DNA of 64,000 nt from Planoprotostelium fungivorum (taxonomy: Eukaryota > Evosea > Variosea > Cavosteliida > Cavosteliaceae). A model generated the notes under the pieces. The model was not told the origin of the DNA, did no database searches, and worked only from the letters and a program-made list of their open reading frames with translations. Both the position numbers and the translations under genes were made by a program. The DNA is taken from positions 1 to 64,000 of the forward strand of contig MDYQ01000047.1 in NCBI GenBank assembly GCA_003024175.1, given 5' to 3'. Below, in pieces: positions 50,101 to 60,456 of this stretch; position 1 is the stretch's first letter, and every line of letters begins with the position of its first letter.

Positions 50101-50670
50101 TGAACAACTACAACACGACGTTTCAAATATTATCCGGATTAAACAGCACACCCATCTATCGATTGAAGCGAACATGGGCGGAAGTCTCTCCACAGTGGAC
50201 GCAGATCTATCAAGACATGCACGCGATATTGTCGCCAGACAAATCATACAAGAGCTACCGAGACAGACTCCACACCCTACAACCTCCTTGCGTGCCGTAC
50301 TTGGGAGTGTACCTCACTGATCTTGTCATGGGTGAGATGATCGCCATGATCACGATGTCGATCATGATCGCGATCACGATGTCTGATGGAGAGCAGTTGA
50401 AGAAGGAAATACGACTTGGATGGAAGCAGGAATCGTCAATTTTGAAAAGTGTAACATGTTCTACCGGGTGAGATCATGCATGACCTACGTCCATCATCAC
50501 CGCGTCATCTGATGTCACGTGTGCAGATCATCAGAGAGATCATGATGTACCAACAGACGGGTTACAATTTAGAGAGTGAGCCGAGTCTGAGAGAGTACCT
50601 CATGTCTGTCAACGGTCATGATGAGGAGAAATTATACGAAGAGTCCGTGGCCTTAGAACCAAGGCGGTGA
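47161..50670 (+). CDS. PX-PH-REM-RasGEF protein
   Basis: A Ras guanine-nucleotide exchange factor with two lipid-binding modules. After a Pro/Ser-rich N-terminus come a PX-like domain (DWLIVEKLIPVPKKK, GYEVILQLKISSVLLIS, PHSNIPWPSKYERSF, LNAVLEPIKRKLQEYL) and a PH domain (PLMYVMKDKRGKQGNLK, LGKWVDHWVVIYNEEIHCYK, FTIKTYDGREFAFRC, NEEDRVEWVSAIRRV). The REM domain contains FTTPDVVLRSCLSRFRSL. The catalytic domain shows YFDLLDIPAVEIARQMTII, EYNMFRMIRPQECLS, RFNRISLWVQTEI, FIEIAK, NNYNTTFQILSGLNS, IYRLKRTW, PPCVPYLGVYLTDLVM, NFEKCNMFYRIIREI and YQQTGYNLESEPSLREYL. The introns ending at 48345 and starting at 49180 carry the recurrent palindrome, and others carry TTCCCGCCAAAAT. Confidence 0.93.
48331..48346. 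repeat. Intronic near-palindrome TCTACAACGTCGTAGA at a 3' splice site
   Basis: One mismatch from the 16-bp palindrome. Its GTCGTAG forms the acceptor of a 40-bp intron inside the PH domain of the RasGEF gene. Splicing here restores YDGREFAFRCKNEE. Confidence 0.88.
49187..49202. repeat. Intronic palindrome TCTACAACGTTGTAGA (perfect)
   Basis: Lies a few bases after the donor GTGATCA of a RasGEF intron. Confidence 0.9.
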
Positions 50671-50741
50671 AAAAAATGAATCGAAAAACGTGTACAAGAG
50701 TTTTATTCTCGTTTCTTCGGTCTACAACGAGGCAAATTCGT

Positions 50742-51872
50742 TCAATCTGCCTTCGTGGGATCCCAATCTGTGACAAAGTATTCATCGAGAGCGTCCATGA
50801 CCTTCATGTCTTCCGGTTCGATGTTGATATCGAAGACTTGGCTGTTCTGTATGATTCTGTCTTTAGACACTGACTTTGGGATGGTGATGAAGTCGTGTTG
50901 TAGACCCCATCGCAGGAGGATCTATATGGAATGAGATGACGATGTGCAACGACACATGATGTGATGGCATCACGTGTTATGACACATGATGGTGGTGAAG
51001 AGGTGTCTCACTTGAGCGGGTGACTTTCCATATTTCTTCGACATGGACACGATCACTGGATGATCAAACTTCTCTCCGCGAACGAGAGGACCCCACGCCA
51101 TGAGATGGATGTCGTTGTCTCTGCAGAGTTTGACGATATCGGTTCTTGTCATGAAGGGGTGAAGATCAACCTGTAGAACAGTCAATCGATGGAGAGGGTG
51201 ATGTGTATCACTTGATTGATGCAAGGTTTGATCCTGCATGCATCGAGAAGTTCTCTGATGTGTTTCGTTCCGTAATTGCTCACACCGATGCTTCGGATGA
51301 CGCCACTGTCTACCGCCTGAAGATGGAGTCAATCATCGTCTAATGGAAGCACACTCACTTCTTCCATGGCCTTCCAGCTCTCTAGTCTCTTTTGTTTGCC
51401 AGAGTGAGGGGAGTGGATGAGATAGAGATCAATATAACCCAATCCGCATCTGATGATGAGACGTAAGAGGGTGACATCGAGCTGTAGCATTGTTCTCACT
51501 TGTCGAGTGACTCCTGGATGGACGATTTGGTAGCTTGGTATCCTCTGTTTGACTTCAACTTCGAGACGTAGAAGATGGAGGATCTGCTCGCTCCTGGTGT
51601 GCTATCCACCCATTTTCGTATGGCAGCTCCACTCTCCTCCTCATTCTCGTACCTTGAGACGTAAGTATGCAATCGAAGATCGCGATGGCGAGTTGGTGAA
51701 AAGAAGAGACTGACCATTCTGCAGAGTCAATTAGACGGTAGCCTTGTTCGAGAGCCCATGTGACAGATTTCGTGCACTGCTGACCACTCATTTCGTATAC
51801 ACCCAATCCAAAACGAGGCATCTTGATGCCATTCCTCAAGGTCAGTGTAGATGTGATAGATAAAGCGCTCAT
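50742..51872 (-). CDS. Aldo-keto reductase
   Basis: NADPH-dependent carbonyl reductase. The start [19 protein letters not shown] at 51872 leads to [27 protein letters not shown] (catalytic Asp and Tyr), [11 protein letters not shown] (catalytic Lys), [16 protein letters not shown] (His), [61 protein letters not shown] and [11 protein letters not shown]. It ends DWDPTKAD. Length and motif order are normal for the family. About five introns. Twelve bases beyond the stop lies another copy of the CTCGTTGTAGA half motif (50721-50730), in the 3' flank. Confidence 0.94.
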
Positions 51873-52022
51873 GTTGTTGATGTGCTGGACGATTACTGAT
51901 ATGACACAGAAAGTGGTCGTGTCACGTGACCTTTTTGTAATTGTCGGTGCATTCACAGAAACAAGGTGCCATCTTCGTCTGCTCTCATCTGTCTTCCTTT
52001 TTCATTGGGTACAATAAGCCTC

Positions 52023-54373
52023 ATGAGTTTCCCCAATTGTGTCACGCCCTCTCAGATTGGAAAATGTGAGTCTTGATTACGACGTCTGCGATCGATCATG
52101 AAGGCACCGCCTCCTTAACCCTCTCAGGTATGTTCTTGTGTGAAATCGTTGGTACGGACGTCTTCGATGATATCATGTATCGTCTGTTCCCTCGATGTCG
52201 CCGTCTAACAGTTGCAACGACGAAAAGAAGGAGGCCTGACACTTCAGAGCTAGTAGAACTTGTTATGTGGAGCCGAGTCCAACAGGTGAGCATCACCATC
52301 TCAGATGGTCCATCTGTCCACGTGTCAACTCCTGAACTAAGACGACCCGCAGGTGTCCAGAGAATGGCGTGAGAGGGCACGACACATCCTTTCGCTCTCT
52401 CTGTTACAGAACTACATCATCCGAGAGATGTTCACAAAGTCTAGTGGCTCATCTGTTGAGAGTCTAGTCAGAGATGCAGCTGTGAGACTTTTCTCAGATG
52501 AATCATGTCTCGTGACACCATTATCATCAAAAGATGGTGACACACTACAACAGTATGAGCTGCCGGGAGCGTCTGATGGAAGATCTGCGACGAGATTATA
52601 TATACTTCGCACAGTCATCGAGAGAGGTGCGACGATCCCTATCTTGCGCGTCACTAACGGGTGTAAAGGCTTGGCGGGCGCTCTGCGATACATATTGAGC
52701 CAAAAAGAGAAGAAGCTGAAGAGAGTCTACAAGAGCGTGGGGAAGATGTGCCAGTCTGCAGGCCACGAAGATGTGTGTCTTCATCGATTCACAATCATCG
52801 GTCGAGATCTCCTTCTGATCGGGTCTCAGGCTTTGGCTGTGTTAGCTGAAGATCCGCGCATCGATCTCTCCCTCGCTTATTTCGGTCTACCCGAGTATCG
52901 TCAACAGATGCGCCAAGTGATCTGTCTCACGAGTGTCTTCATCTTCTGATCTCTCCAGCTGTTTCCTTCGCCTTCTCCGCAGCAATTGTCCATTCTATTG
53001 CAGAGAGCCTGCGAAATCAACGACGAGAAGTTTGTAGAAGAATTGCTGAGCGAAGGAGCGAGACCTTCAGAGAAGGCTCTCGCTCATGCAGTTCGTCTGG
53101 CTGATCCGAGCATCTTTGTGACGATGATGAGGAAGTTGGGAGAGCACGATGTTCATCTGATCGATGCGGCTGTCGCACAGAACGAACATTGGGTATTGAA
53201 TCTAGTATTCTCTGCCCACGGCGTGCAGGTGTGCAGGATAAAAAGGATGGAAGGAAATTGACCGAAAACAGATTCCAGAGTATTACATGAGATACATAGC
53301 AGAGTGAGCTGGTCGATCGCACACGATCGCACACGATACTCATCATCCATCGCGCATCATCCATCTCGCATCACGATCGCTGATCGAATGCCAGAGATTT
53401 AGAAAGATGGCCCACAAATTACGTCAAGATGATATTAGAATACCCCGGCGTCGCCTTACACATCCACGACCAATACCTTCTCAAGTGGTTCACCAGCACC
53501 TCAAGGACCGACGTGAGCCCCTTTTTCTCCCCACCAACTGACTTACATCCTTCAGATCGTGGAGCTACTGCTCCATCTCGGTGGAGACCCCAGCGTGGAT
53601 GGCAATCGTTGTCTGATCAACGCCGGCGCCTCCGGTGTTACGGACATGGTCAACTTATTACTGAGAGACGAGAGAGTGAATCCAGGTGACACGAATAATG
53701 CCACGATACGTCGTGCCGCGATGGATGGAAACTATAACGTGAAGATATTGGTTGTGATTTGTTGTTGATTTCTTCAGGTGGTGGAGTGTCTGCTGAAGGA
53801 CGAGAGGGTGGACCCTTCGGACTGTGATAACAGTGCCATCACGGTTGCCACGGAGATGAATCATGTAGAGGTGATCAGATCACATCGCTCTTTATTTCTT
53901 CATTCTTCATTCAAAAGCATTCATTTATCTTATTCATAATAAAAAAGAGTGACGTGAAAGGTCCGAATTCAGTTGATCTAGTCACCAGATGGTTCGACTG
54001 CTCTTAACTGACGAGCGAGTGGTGCGAGCTGGCTTAGAGAAAGCTTACTGGCGTACAACACGTGACACACCAGTAGGTCAACTGCTCTTGGCAGCAGGAG
54101 CTCCCGACACTCGACCGACCAAAAAGGTCCCCAAAGAATGGCAGGTGAGCGCCTCATCATCATCGTCATCATCATCATCATCTCTTCTCATCCGCGTCTA
54201 AGATGAAAGACTGTGGCCACGACCATTGCGAGTTGACTAGCGCCCACTTGTGCTGCGCCTGCGGTGACGAGAGGAACGCCGCGAGGGAAGGCTACGGGAT
54301 CTACGTGGATGGTGTGGGTTGGACAACGACACAGAATCGAAAGGTCCACTATTGTCCTGGATGTAAGGAATAG
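52023..54373 (+). CDS. Ankyrin-repeat protein with F-box-like N-terminus and Cys/His-rich tail
   Basis: The start MSFPNCVTPSQIGKC at 52023, after an intron, gives MFLCEIVGTDVFDDIMYRLF and VQQVSREWRERARHI, which resembles an F-box (D.L.....S..W..). A long helical region follows. Ankyrin-like repeats of the Dictyostelium/Acanthamoeba VVExLLxDERVDPSxxDN type come next: LFPSPSPQQLSILLQRACEI, IVELLLHLGGDPSVDGNRCL, MVNLLLRDERVNPGDTNNAT, VVECLLKDERVDPSDCDNSA, MVRLLLTDERVV. The last exon adds CGHDHCELTSAHLCCACGDE and VHYCPGCKE, a small zinc-ribbon-like module. A possible substrate adaptor for ubiquitination, by inference from the F-box alone. Confidence 0.75.
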
Positions 54374-54596
54374 AAGTTCTTTGGTCTAGCTGACGAGAGA
54401 GTAACGAAATGAAAGACGATTCTCTCCCCACATTCTCTTCGTTTTAGTGTTCTCTCAGTGACATGTCTGCAGGGGCTTCATGTGACTCTTAAGAATGGTT
54501 CAATTCATTTACCATAGAAGAATATACGTTGAAAGAATCACACAACGAAATAAAAGAACAATAAAACAATCTACTTTATCGATCAAATTCGATCTC

Positions 54597-57500
54597 TCAA
54601 TGTGTGATGAGTCTGAGACCTGCATCACATGAGTCATCTTCCATCACCTTCTCATCTCACCTCCCAGCTCACTGAAATTGTGAGGGAAGTGTCCACCGGG
54701 GCACGTGATGAACATAAAGTTGCGAGGCACTTTCAATGTCTCTGATACGGCCTTGACTACCTTTGGTTCGAAGGACCCTTGCACCAACACCTTTAGAGGT
54801 CAGACGTGCGATCTCGATGATGATGATGGTGTCATCGTCTTACGAGGTCGATGCAGAGCTTTGGATACTGTCTGTCTAAGAAGAGCACGTTGTTCTCCAG
54901 ATTAGCCGGTATCAGCTCCTCACTCCTACACAAGTGTCACATTCCCGCCAAAATCTCCCGCCAAAAATTTCCCGCCATAACGACTCACTTGTAGACGTGG
55001 ACGATCTGCAGCCAGTTGGTGAGCTCGTTGTCCCTGACATAGAGGATGGCCTTGTTTAGAGTAGAAGGGTCGTCTGTCTTTGCAAAGAAGACCATGGGCT
55101 GGTTCTCTATCTCTTTGGCAGATCGGTAGAAACTCTCGGTCATTCCGTGGAGGAATCGGAATTTCCGAGTAAAATACGTGATGAATTTGAATACCTATAT
55201 GAAATGTCAGTCTTGTACTTTTCTTTCTTTTTTTCGTATGTTTGTGGAAATCTTTTTTCGATTGAAAATTTCTTTTCGTTGGACGTACGAACTCTTTAAG
55301 TAGAATGAAATAAAATAAGATCAAATAAATGTTCACCTTCTTTCGGCTGAACATGGTCATGACGATGGCCAACGTCACACCGAAATATCCTAGAATCTTC
55401 CGTCAGCTCGCAGATCTGCGAACGCATCTGCGAACACGACTCACCCAAAAAGTACGGTACGTACTGTGGATCGCTCACGATACAACCGACAATGCCGGAC
55501 AATACGGCGCAGAAGCCAAAGAGGACAGCAGGCCAGCTAGACGTAACCTGTACATCGGCTCGACGACATTTCTGGCGGGTTGTAGATCGTCGCCCACCTC
55601 TCTCTGTAGCTGGGCTCTCTTGTATTTGAGGATCATGTTACCAGCAGCGAAGAGGGCCATGACACTGAGAAATGCAATGGTGTAGACTCCCTCCAATGAG
55701 CGAATTTGTCCACCGACGATGATGTAGAGGTAAGATGTAATCACAAAGAAACCTGAACGAATTTAATTTTTTTCTCGCTTCAATTTAAAATTTTCACATG
55801 ATTCTCGATTCAAAAAAAACTAGAGAGATATTGTATAGACACTCACCCAAAATGATAAAGTGAGTTGTCTTCCTCCAAGGGTTCTCTTTCACCAGAAACA
55901 TCGGAAGACACCTCCTCTCGTCAGTCTCCATCGCATCCGCGATCGCATATCTCAGTCACCTGTCCAGCGACATCCTAGACACCAAACCGATGATTCCAAC
56001 GTATCCCGTCAGAACGGCACCCGATAGAACCATGAATGCATCGACAGAGACCAATATCTTCAGCCAATCTCCCGTAACTCGAAATCCCATGAAGGCAAGT
56101 AGGCTCTACAACGGGTCAATGCGAAACCCCCGCGGAATTAAAAATGGCGAGTTGTAGACGGACGGATCACCTTCGAATTGTCGTTGATTTCTGCGTTCGT
56201 CAAGATGCACGTTGCCAAGAAGGACAGAGTGGGATTGAAGAAGGCGACAGCGTACCACATGTTCCTCAACGTCTTTGCAAAGACACCTGATGGGTTCAGA
56301 TCGTCGTAGTCGTTTCACGAGGGACACCTGGCTTCTGTTCCTCGACGTAATTGGCGGACGTTTCGAAGCCGGAAACTCCGAGGAGGGCCGCGCAGAATCC
56401 GAAGTAAATGGCGCTGGCGACGTCTCTGTCTCTCGGTGCAGGATCCTTCCAATTGTTCTGTGAAAAGGAAATTCAGTCGATTTGTATAGACATTATATTC
56501 TATATGACATTATATAGAATATACATTTGAATACAAGTTTGGACGAATGAGAAGGAGAGGAGCGTCGATGAGAATAAAATAAAATAAAATGGGGACTCAC
56601 CACCAATATAGACATGTCGCGTTTGATGCACAGATGAACGACACACATGACGATGAGAAGCAACATGGTCGCGATGTGGATCGTGAAGATGATCAGAGCG
56701 ACGTTGGCCGATTCCTATCTCATCATCAGAGAAATGTCATCACGACCCCGAGGCATCATCGTCCCGCCATCGCGGAATCTTTCGTCACGTCCTCCGACGT
56801 TACACGACGCAGAGAGATCTCAAATCTCACCTTCAATCCCATGAGAGTCATGAAAGCGAAGACACCCAACAGGGCTACTACAGCCCAGTGTGGGTCTAAA
56901 TCCGTCCAGAGGTATCCCAAATAGTTGACTGCAGACGTGGCAGACACCACGGCCGTCGCGATGTAAGAGACGAGGGTTAGACATGCGGCGAATGAGGCGA
57001 TGAGCTTCGTGGTCGAGTTCAAGAGGACGTTGTAGGCACCTCCGTTGAGAGGGAGAGCGGTTCCAACCTGAGATGGAGATGAGATACATGATTGGGATCA
57101 CAGAAGAGGAGATGTCACCTCGGCGTAGATGTTTCGAAAGATGTAGAGGACGATGGCGACGATGCCCAGGGAGATGGGGGCATACTGGCCAGCATCAGCT
57201 GCACACGAACCGGCGACGTATAGACAAGAAGATGTGATGTCATTTCCTGCGATGGAAGTGGCCCTCCATTGACCCAACAGTTGATGTCCCTTGGTGGGTT
57301 CAGCTGCATGATTGTCAGTTGAAAGGGGTCGATCGATGGAATCGAATGTCACGAGACGATCCATCGAGAGGGTAGACAATGTGTATTTCGTGAAGATACG
57401 AGAATCTCACCCGTTAGAGTCGCTTCATCTAAATGAAGTTTGGACGCCGAACCCCAACCAGGAAACTCCCAATCGATGGAATGTCTAGGGTTATGATATT

Positions 57501-57737
57501 GACCACCCTCTAATGTATCCGTCTGTTGAAAAGTCAATGGAAGATGTCCCTACAACAACAGGCAGATGGTTGAATCTCTACTGAATGAATATGTCTATCG
57601 CCAGACACGCTCACCATCTAGTATAAGAACTGAGAGATGAAGAATGTCATAAGACTCACCTCCGATCGGTTTCGGCTGTTGATCAGAGGATCGTTCTCAC
57701 TGCCATTGAGAGAACTCTGTGAATTGCCAAGTGGCAT
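54597..57737 (-). CDS. APC-superfamily amino acid/cation permease
   Basis: A multi-span transporter. The N-terminus MPLGNSQSSLNGSENDPL (start 57737) is cytosolic and Ser/Asn-rich. Membrane segments include PISLGIVAIVLYIFRNIYAE, GGAYNVLLNSTTKLIAS, CLTLVSYIATAVVSATSAVN, HWAVVALLGVFAFMTLMGL, FTIHIATMLLLIVMCVV, AIYFGFCAALLGVSGFETS (with SANYVEEQKPGVFGKTLRNM, a typical APC segment), FFNPTLSFLATCIL, LVSVDAFMVLSGAVLTGYVG, TTHFIILGFFVITSYLYI, IAFLSVMALFAAGNM, VLFGFCAVLSGIVGCIV and YFGVTLAIVMTMF. A soluble C-terminal domain (FFAKTDDPSTLNKAILYVRD, FMFITCPGGHFPHNFSELGG) ends LRLITH. Introns carry the recurrent motif at 55578-55589, 56106-56118 and 56148-56160, and three CCCGCCA boxes at 54942-54978. The substrate is unknown. 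Confidence 0.87.
54942..54978. repeat. Three tandem TCCCGCCA boxes in a permease intron
   Basis: The plus strand reads ATTCCCGCCAAAATCTCCCG, then CCAAAAATTTCCCGCCATAA, giving three E2F-like boxes within 37 bp inside one short intron. Confidence 0.85.
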
Positions 57738-58329
57738 GGTCGATGTCTTTGTCTTTGTCCTAACTGCCTTTCTTCCGCAACTACAACCCCCTCGGCACTG
57801 AAGATCTTCGTATTTCTTGTGGTGTTGAGAAAAGGCAAAAGTCAGCCGAGGCTAATCAAAGATATGCCACTGTGGACTGCATGTTGTGTTCACTCAGCAG
57901 CATTTCATCTAACATATCCGCTCGCAGGAACCAGACTGTATTTCAGACTGTTCCACGTCAGAGTGAGGAACTGTTTCGAGATCCCGTGAAAGAGAGCTCA
58001 TCGAACGGCTGATCCTGGTCGAGTGTCCACCGCATCATTCATCAGAGTGACACCGATCCTTTCTTTTATTGTCATCTCAACGGATGTCATCCATCTCGTC
58101 AACCGATATCACCGATAGAGATATTCTCCCTCTTCAGAAGCTGGTCCACGTTGTCGTTTCGCAGAAAGCCATTCTTCGACCTCTTTCGATGAGAACAAAC
58201 GGCGAAGCCCTTCGGGTCTTTTCGTTCAGCGAAGCTTGTCGACAGTTGTACTAATTCTGTGACACTATATCATCAACGTAGACAACCACGATTGTCACAA
58301 GGGTCGTCTCTTCTGAACAACCGCGAGCA
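57738..58329. promoter_or_regulatory. Divergent intergenic region upstream of permease and ariadne genes
   Basis: About 590 bp, the largest gap in the genic part. It contains a half copy of the CTACAAC word (57779-57788). A 61-codon plus-strand frame (58069-58254) has no domain and no clear join to the ariadne start, so I do not call it. Confidence 0.4.
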
Positions 58330-60345
58330 ATGGCCATCAAGTCCATCTTGAAGAGGGTTCGCGGGTTAACTGTGTCGAAGGACCAAGCACCCTCTTGTGA
58401 TGTACCGGCCGACAGCAAGAAGAAATCTCTGAACGCAAATGTGGATGCAGAAATGGAAGAGCCTCCGGCATTCAGTGTGGAGGACCACATAAATCGACGC
58501 AGATCACGGGCGAGCGGGTTTCTATACGAGCCGGTGAGATTCGATTCACATCAATCGCTATAAAGATCACATCATCGTCTATATGTTCGTGCGGAAATTG
58601 TCGCTGACAATGAAAAGGAGGAAGAGGAAGAACCTTGCGAAGGAGCGGAGGACTCCGAGAGGGTAGACACCTGCCCGAACGATGATACAGACGACGAGGA
58701 CTTTCCATTTCAAGAGACGACCGGCGGGAACACAGCCCCCCTGGACGAATATGCATGTCTATCTCCAGAAGAGATCATCAGCCGACAACAGACGGAGATT
58801 GCATTTGTTGCCGATCTTCTATCAATTCCCACCTCTGTAGCCGCCGCTCTTTTACGACATTTTTCGTGGAAGAGAGAGGTTCTCATTGCAAAGTATTTCG
58901 AGAATCCAGAGGGGGTGATTCACCCATCCATTTTCCATCGCTGACCGTGTCAGACCCAAGCAGAAGCCGGCGTCTCCATCTCCGAAGTCGAAGTCAACGA
59001 CGAGAGTTCACACGAGCATGGACCGATCTCCCTCTCTGGTGAAGAAGAATGTCTCATCTGTGGAGAAGATTCACTGCCCGAGGCCTGTACCGCTCTTCAC
59101 TGCGAACATCGCTTCTGTAACGATTGTTGGTCTAGTTACCTCACCATGAAGATCAACGAAGGTGATCCATCTCCATCCTCTAATCACCACCTCCGAGACG
59201 AAGAAATACTCATCTCGTCCCACAGGTGAGGCCTCTAAGATCCGCTGTCCAAGTCGGGGCTGTGCCATGCTCGTGAGGGAGTCCATCGTGAAGGCTTTAG
59301 TCAAAGAGGAGACTTACGATCGTTACTTGAGCTTCCTTACCCGCTCCTTCGTCGAACACTCTGAAGGCAGAGTCAAGTGGTGCACACAACCCAATTGTGG
59401 AAATGCCATCACGGCGGACATGATCAACGGCACCATCGTGAGGTGCTCGTGTGGCTATCGGTTCTGCTTCACTTGCCATAGAGAAGCTCACGCCCCTGTC
59501 ACTTGTGAAGAGGTGAGATGTCGTCAAATTGATTCCCATTTATTTCATTTTATTCTCATCTCATCATCATCAGGTTCGAGAGTGGGAGAAGAAGTGTAAA
59601 GATGATTCAGAGACGACACACTGGAAGACAGTCAACACGAAAGAGTGTCCAAAGTGCGAGAGCCCCGTAGAGAAGAACGGCGGTTGCAATCACATGACCT
59701 GCCGCCAATGCAAACACGAGTGGTGTTGGGTCTGCGTTCGTCCTTGGAAGGGCCACAATGACTATTACAACTGCAACAAGAGCCTTAAGACGGAGAAGCG
59801 AAAGACTACCTGGTTCTTCTTTGGAGGTCACTCTTCACGCCGCGAGAGAATCAAAGAGAGAGAAGAGAGCAGAGAGAAAGAGAGGGCCGCCTTGGAGAGC
59901 TACCTCTACTACTATGGACGATTCAATTCACACTCGCACTCGTTCGAGTTGGAGAAGCAGATCAGAAACCGAGCTGTGACGAAAACATTAGAGATGAGAA
60001 GAGATGCACTCACAACGAACGAGTTGAATTACATTCTACAAGGGACCGAGGTGCGGACGTTATGTTTAGAGGTTGTCGCTGATGAGGGGACAGGTGCTGT
60101 TGGAGTGCAGGAATGTTCTAAAGTACGCTTACGTCTTTGCCTACTACCAAGCGGAGAGAGGGGAAGAGAAGGCACTGTTTGAATACACGCAAGAGGATTT
60201 AGAGAAGACGACGGAGCAGCTGTCGGAAGCGTTAGAGACCCTCTCTGCGGGGAGGCTCGGAGCTCTCAATCTCATTCAACTGGCCAAGACGAGAAAGGAG
60301 AACCTCTTGAAGGCCGCCGAACACGGAAGGACAGGAGAGGGATAG
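58330..60345 (+). CDS. Ariadne-type RBR E3 ubiquitin ligase (ARIH-like)
   Basis: The start MAIKSILKRVRGLTVSK at 58330 leads to an acidic N-terminus (DTCPNDDTDDEDF) and a UBA-like segment (TEIAFVADLLSIPTSVAAAL, HFSWKREVLIAKYFENPE). RING1 follows: CLICGEDSLPEACTALHCEH, RFCNDCWSSYLTMKINEG, IRCPSRGCAMLV. The IBR is KWCTQPNCGNAI, IVRCSCGYRFCFTCHREAH. RING2 is TKECPKCESPVEKNGGCNHM, with the catalytic Cys in GGCNHM, and EWCWVCVRPWKGHNDYYNCN. The Ariadne domain follows: RERAALESYLYYYGRFNSH, LTTNELNYILQGTEVLLECR, LKYAYVFAYYQ. It ends AAEHGRTGEG. This is the complete ARIH1/2 layout. Ariadne ligases work with neddylated cullin-RING ligases in other eukaryotes. Confidence 0.95.
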
Positions 60346-60456
60346 TCTTAGAGATGAAGCTGATCGTTTTTGTGTGAATAAATAGAGGATTGTAGATGGT
60401 CAATAAATCTCGAAAAAGAATGTGAAAATCAGATTCGCAAGGGAGGGAGAAAGATC

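Noticed and set aside
50100-50115. AACTACAACACG in the RasGEF gene as a motif copy
   Set aside because: It is coding (NNYNTTF) in the catalytic domain.
55568-55618. Reading straight through EVGDDLQPARNVVEPMYR in the permease
   Set aside because: A 50-bp intron (GTGGGC...GTACAG) gives the membrane-helix frame that continues correctly (VTSSWPAVLFGFCAVLSGIV).
57005-57020. GACGTTGTAGGC and, at 61807-61820, ATCTACAACGGTC as further copies of the intronic word
   Set aside because: Both lie in well-supported exons (AYNVLLN of the permease, CIYNGQC of the EGF module), so they are chance or codon matches.
58069-58254. 61-codon plus-strand frame as N-terminal exon of the ariadne gene
   Set aside because: No frame-preserving donor/acceptor pair to the MAIKSILK start is visible.
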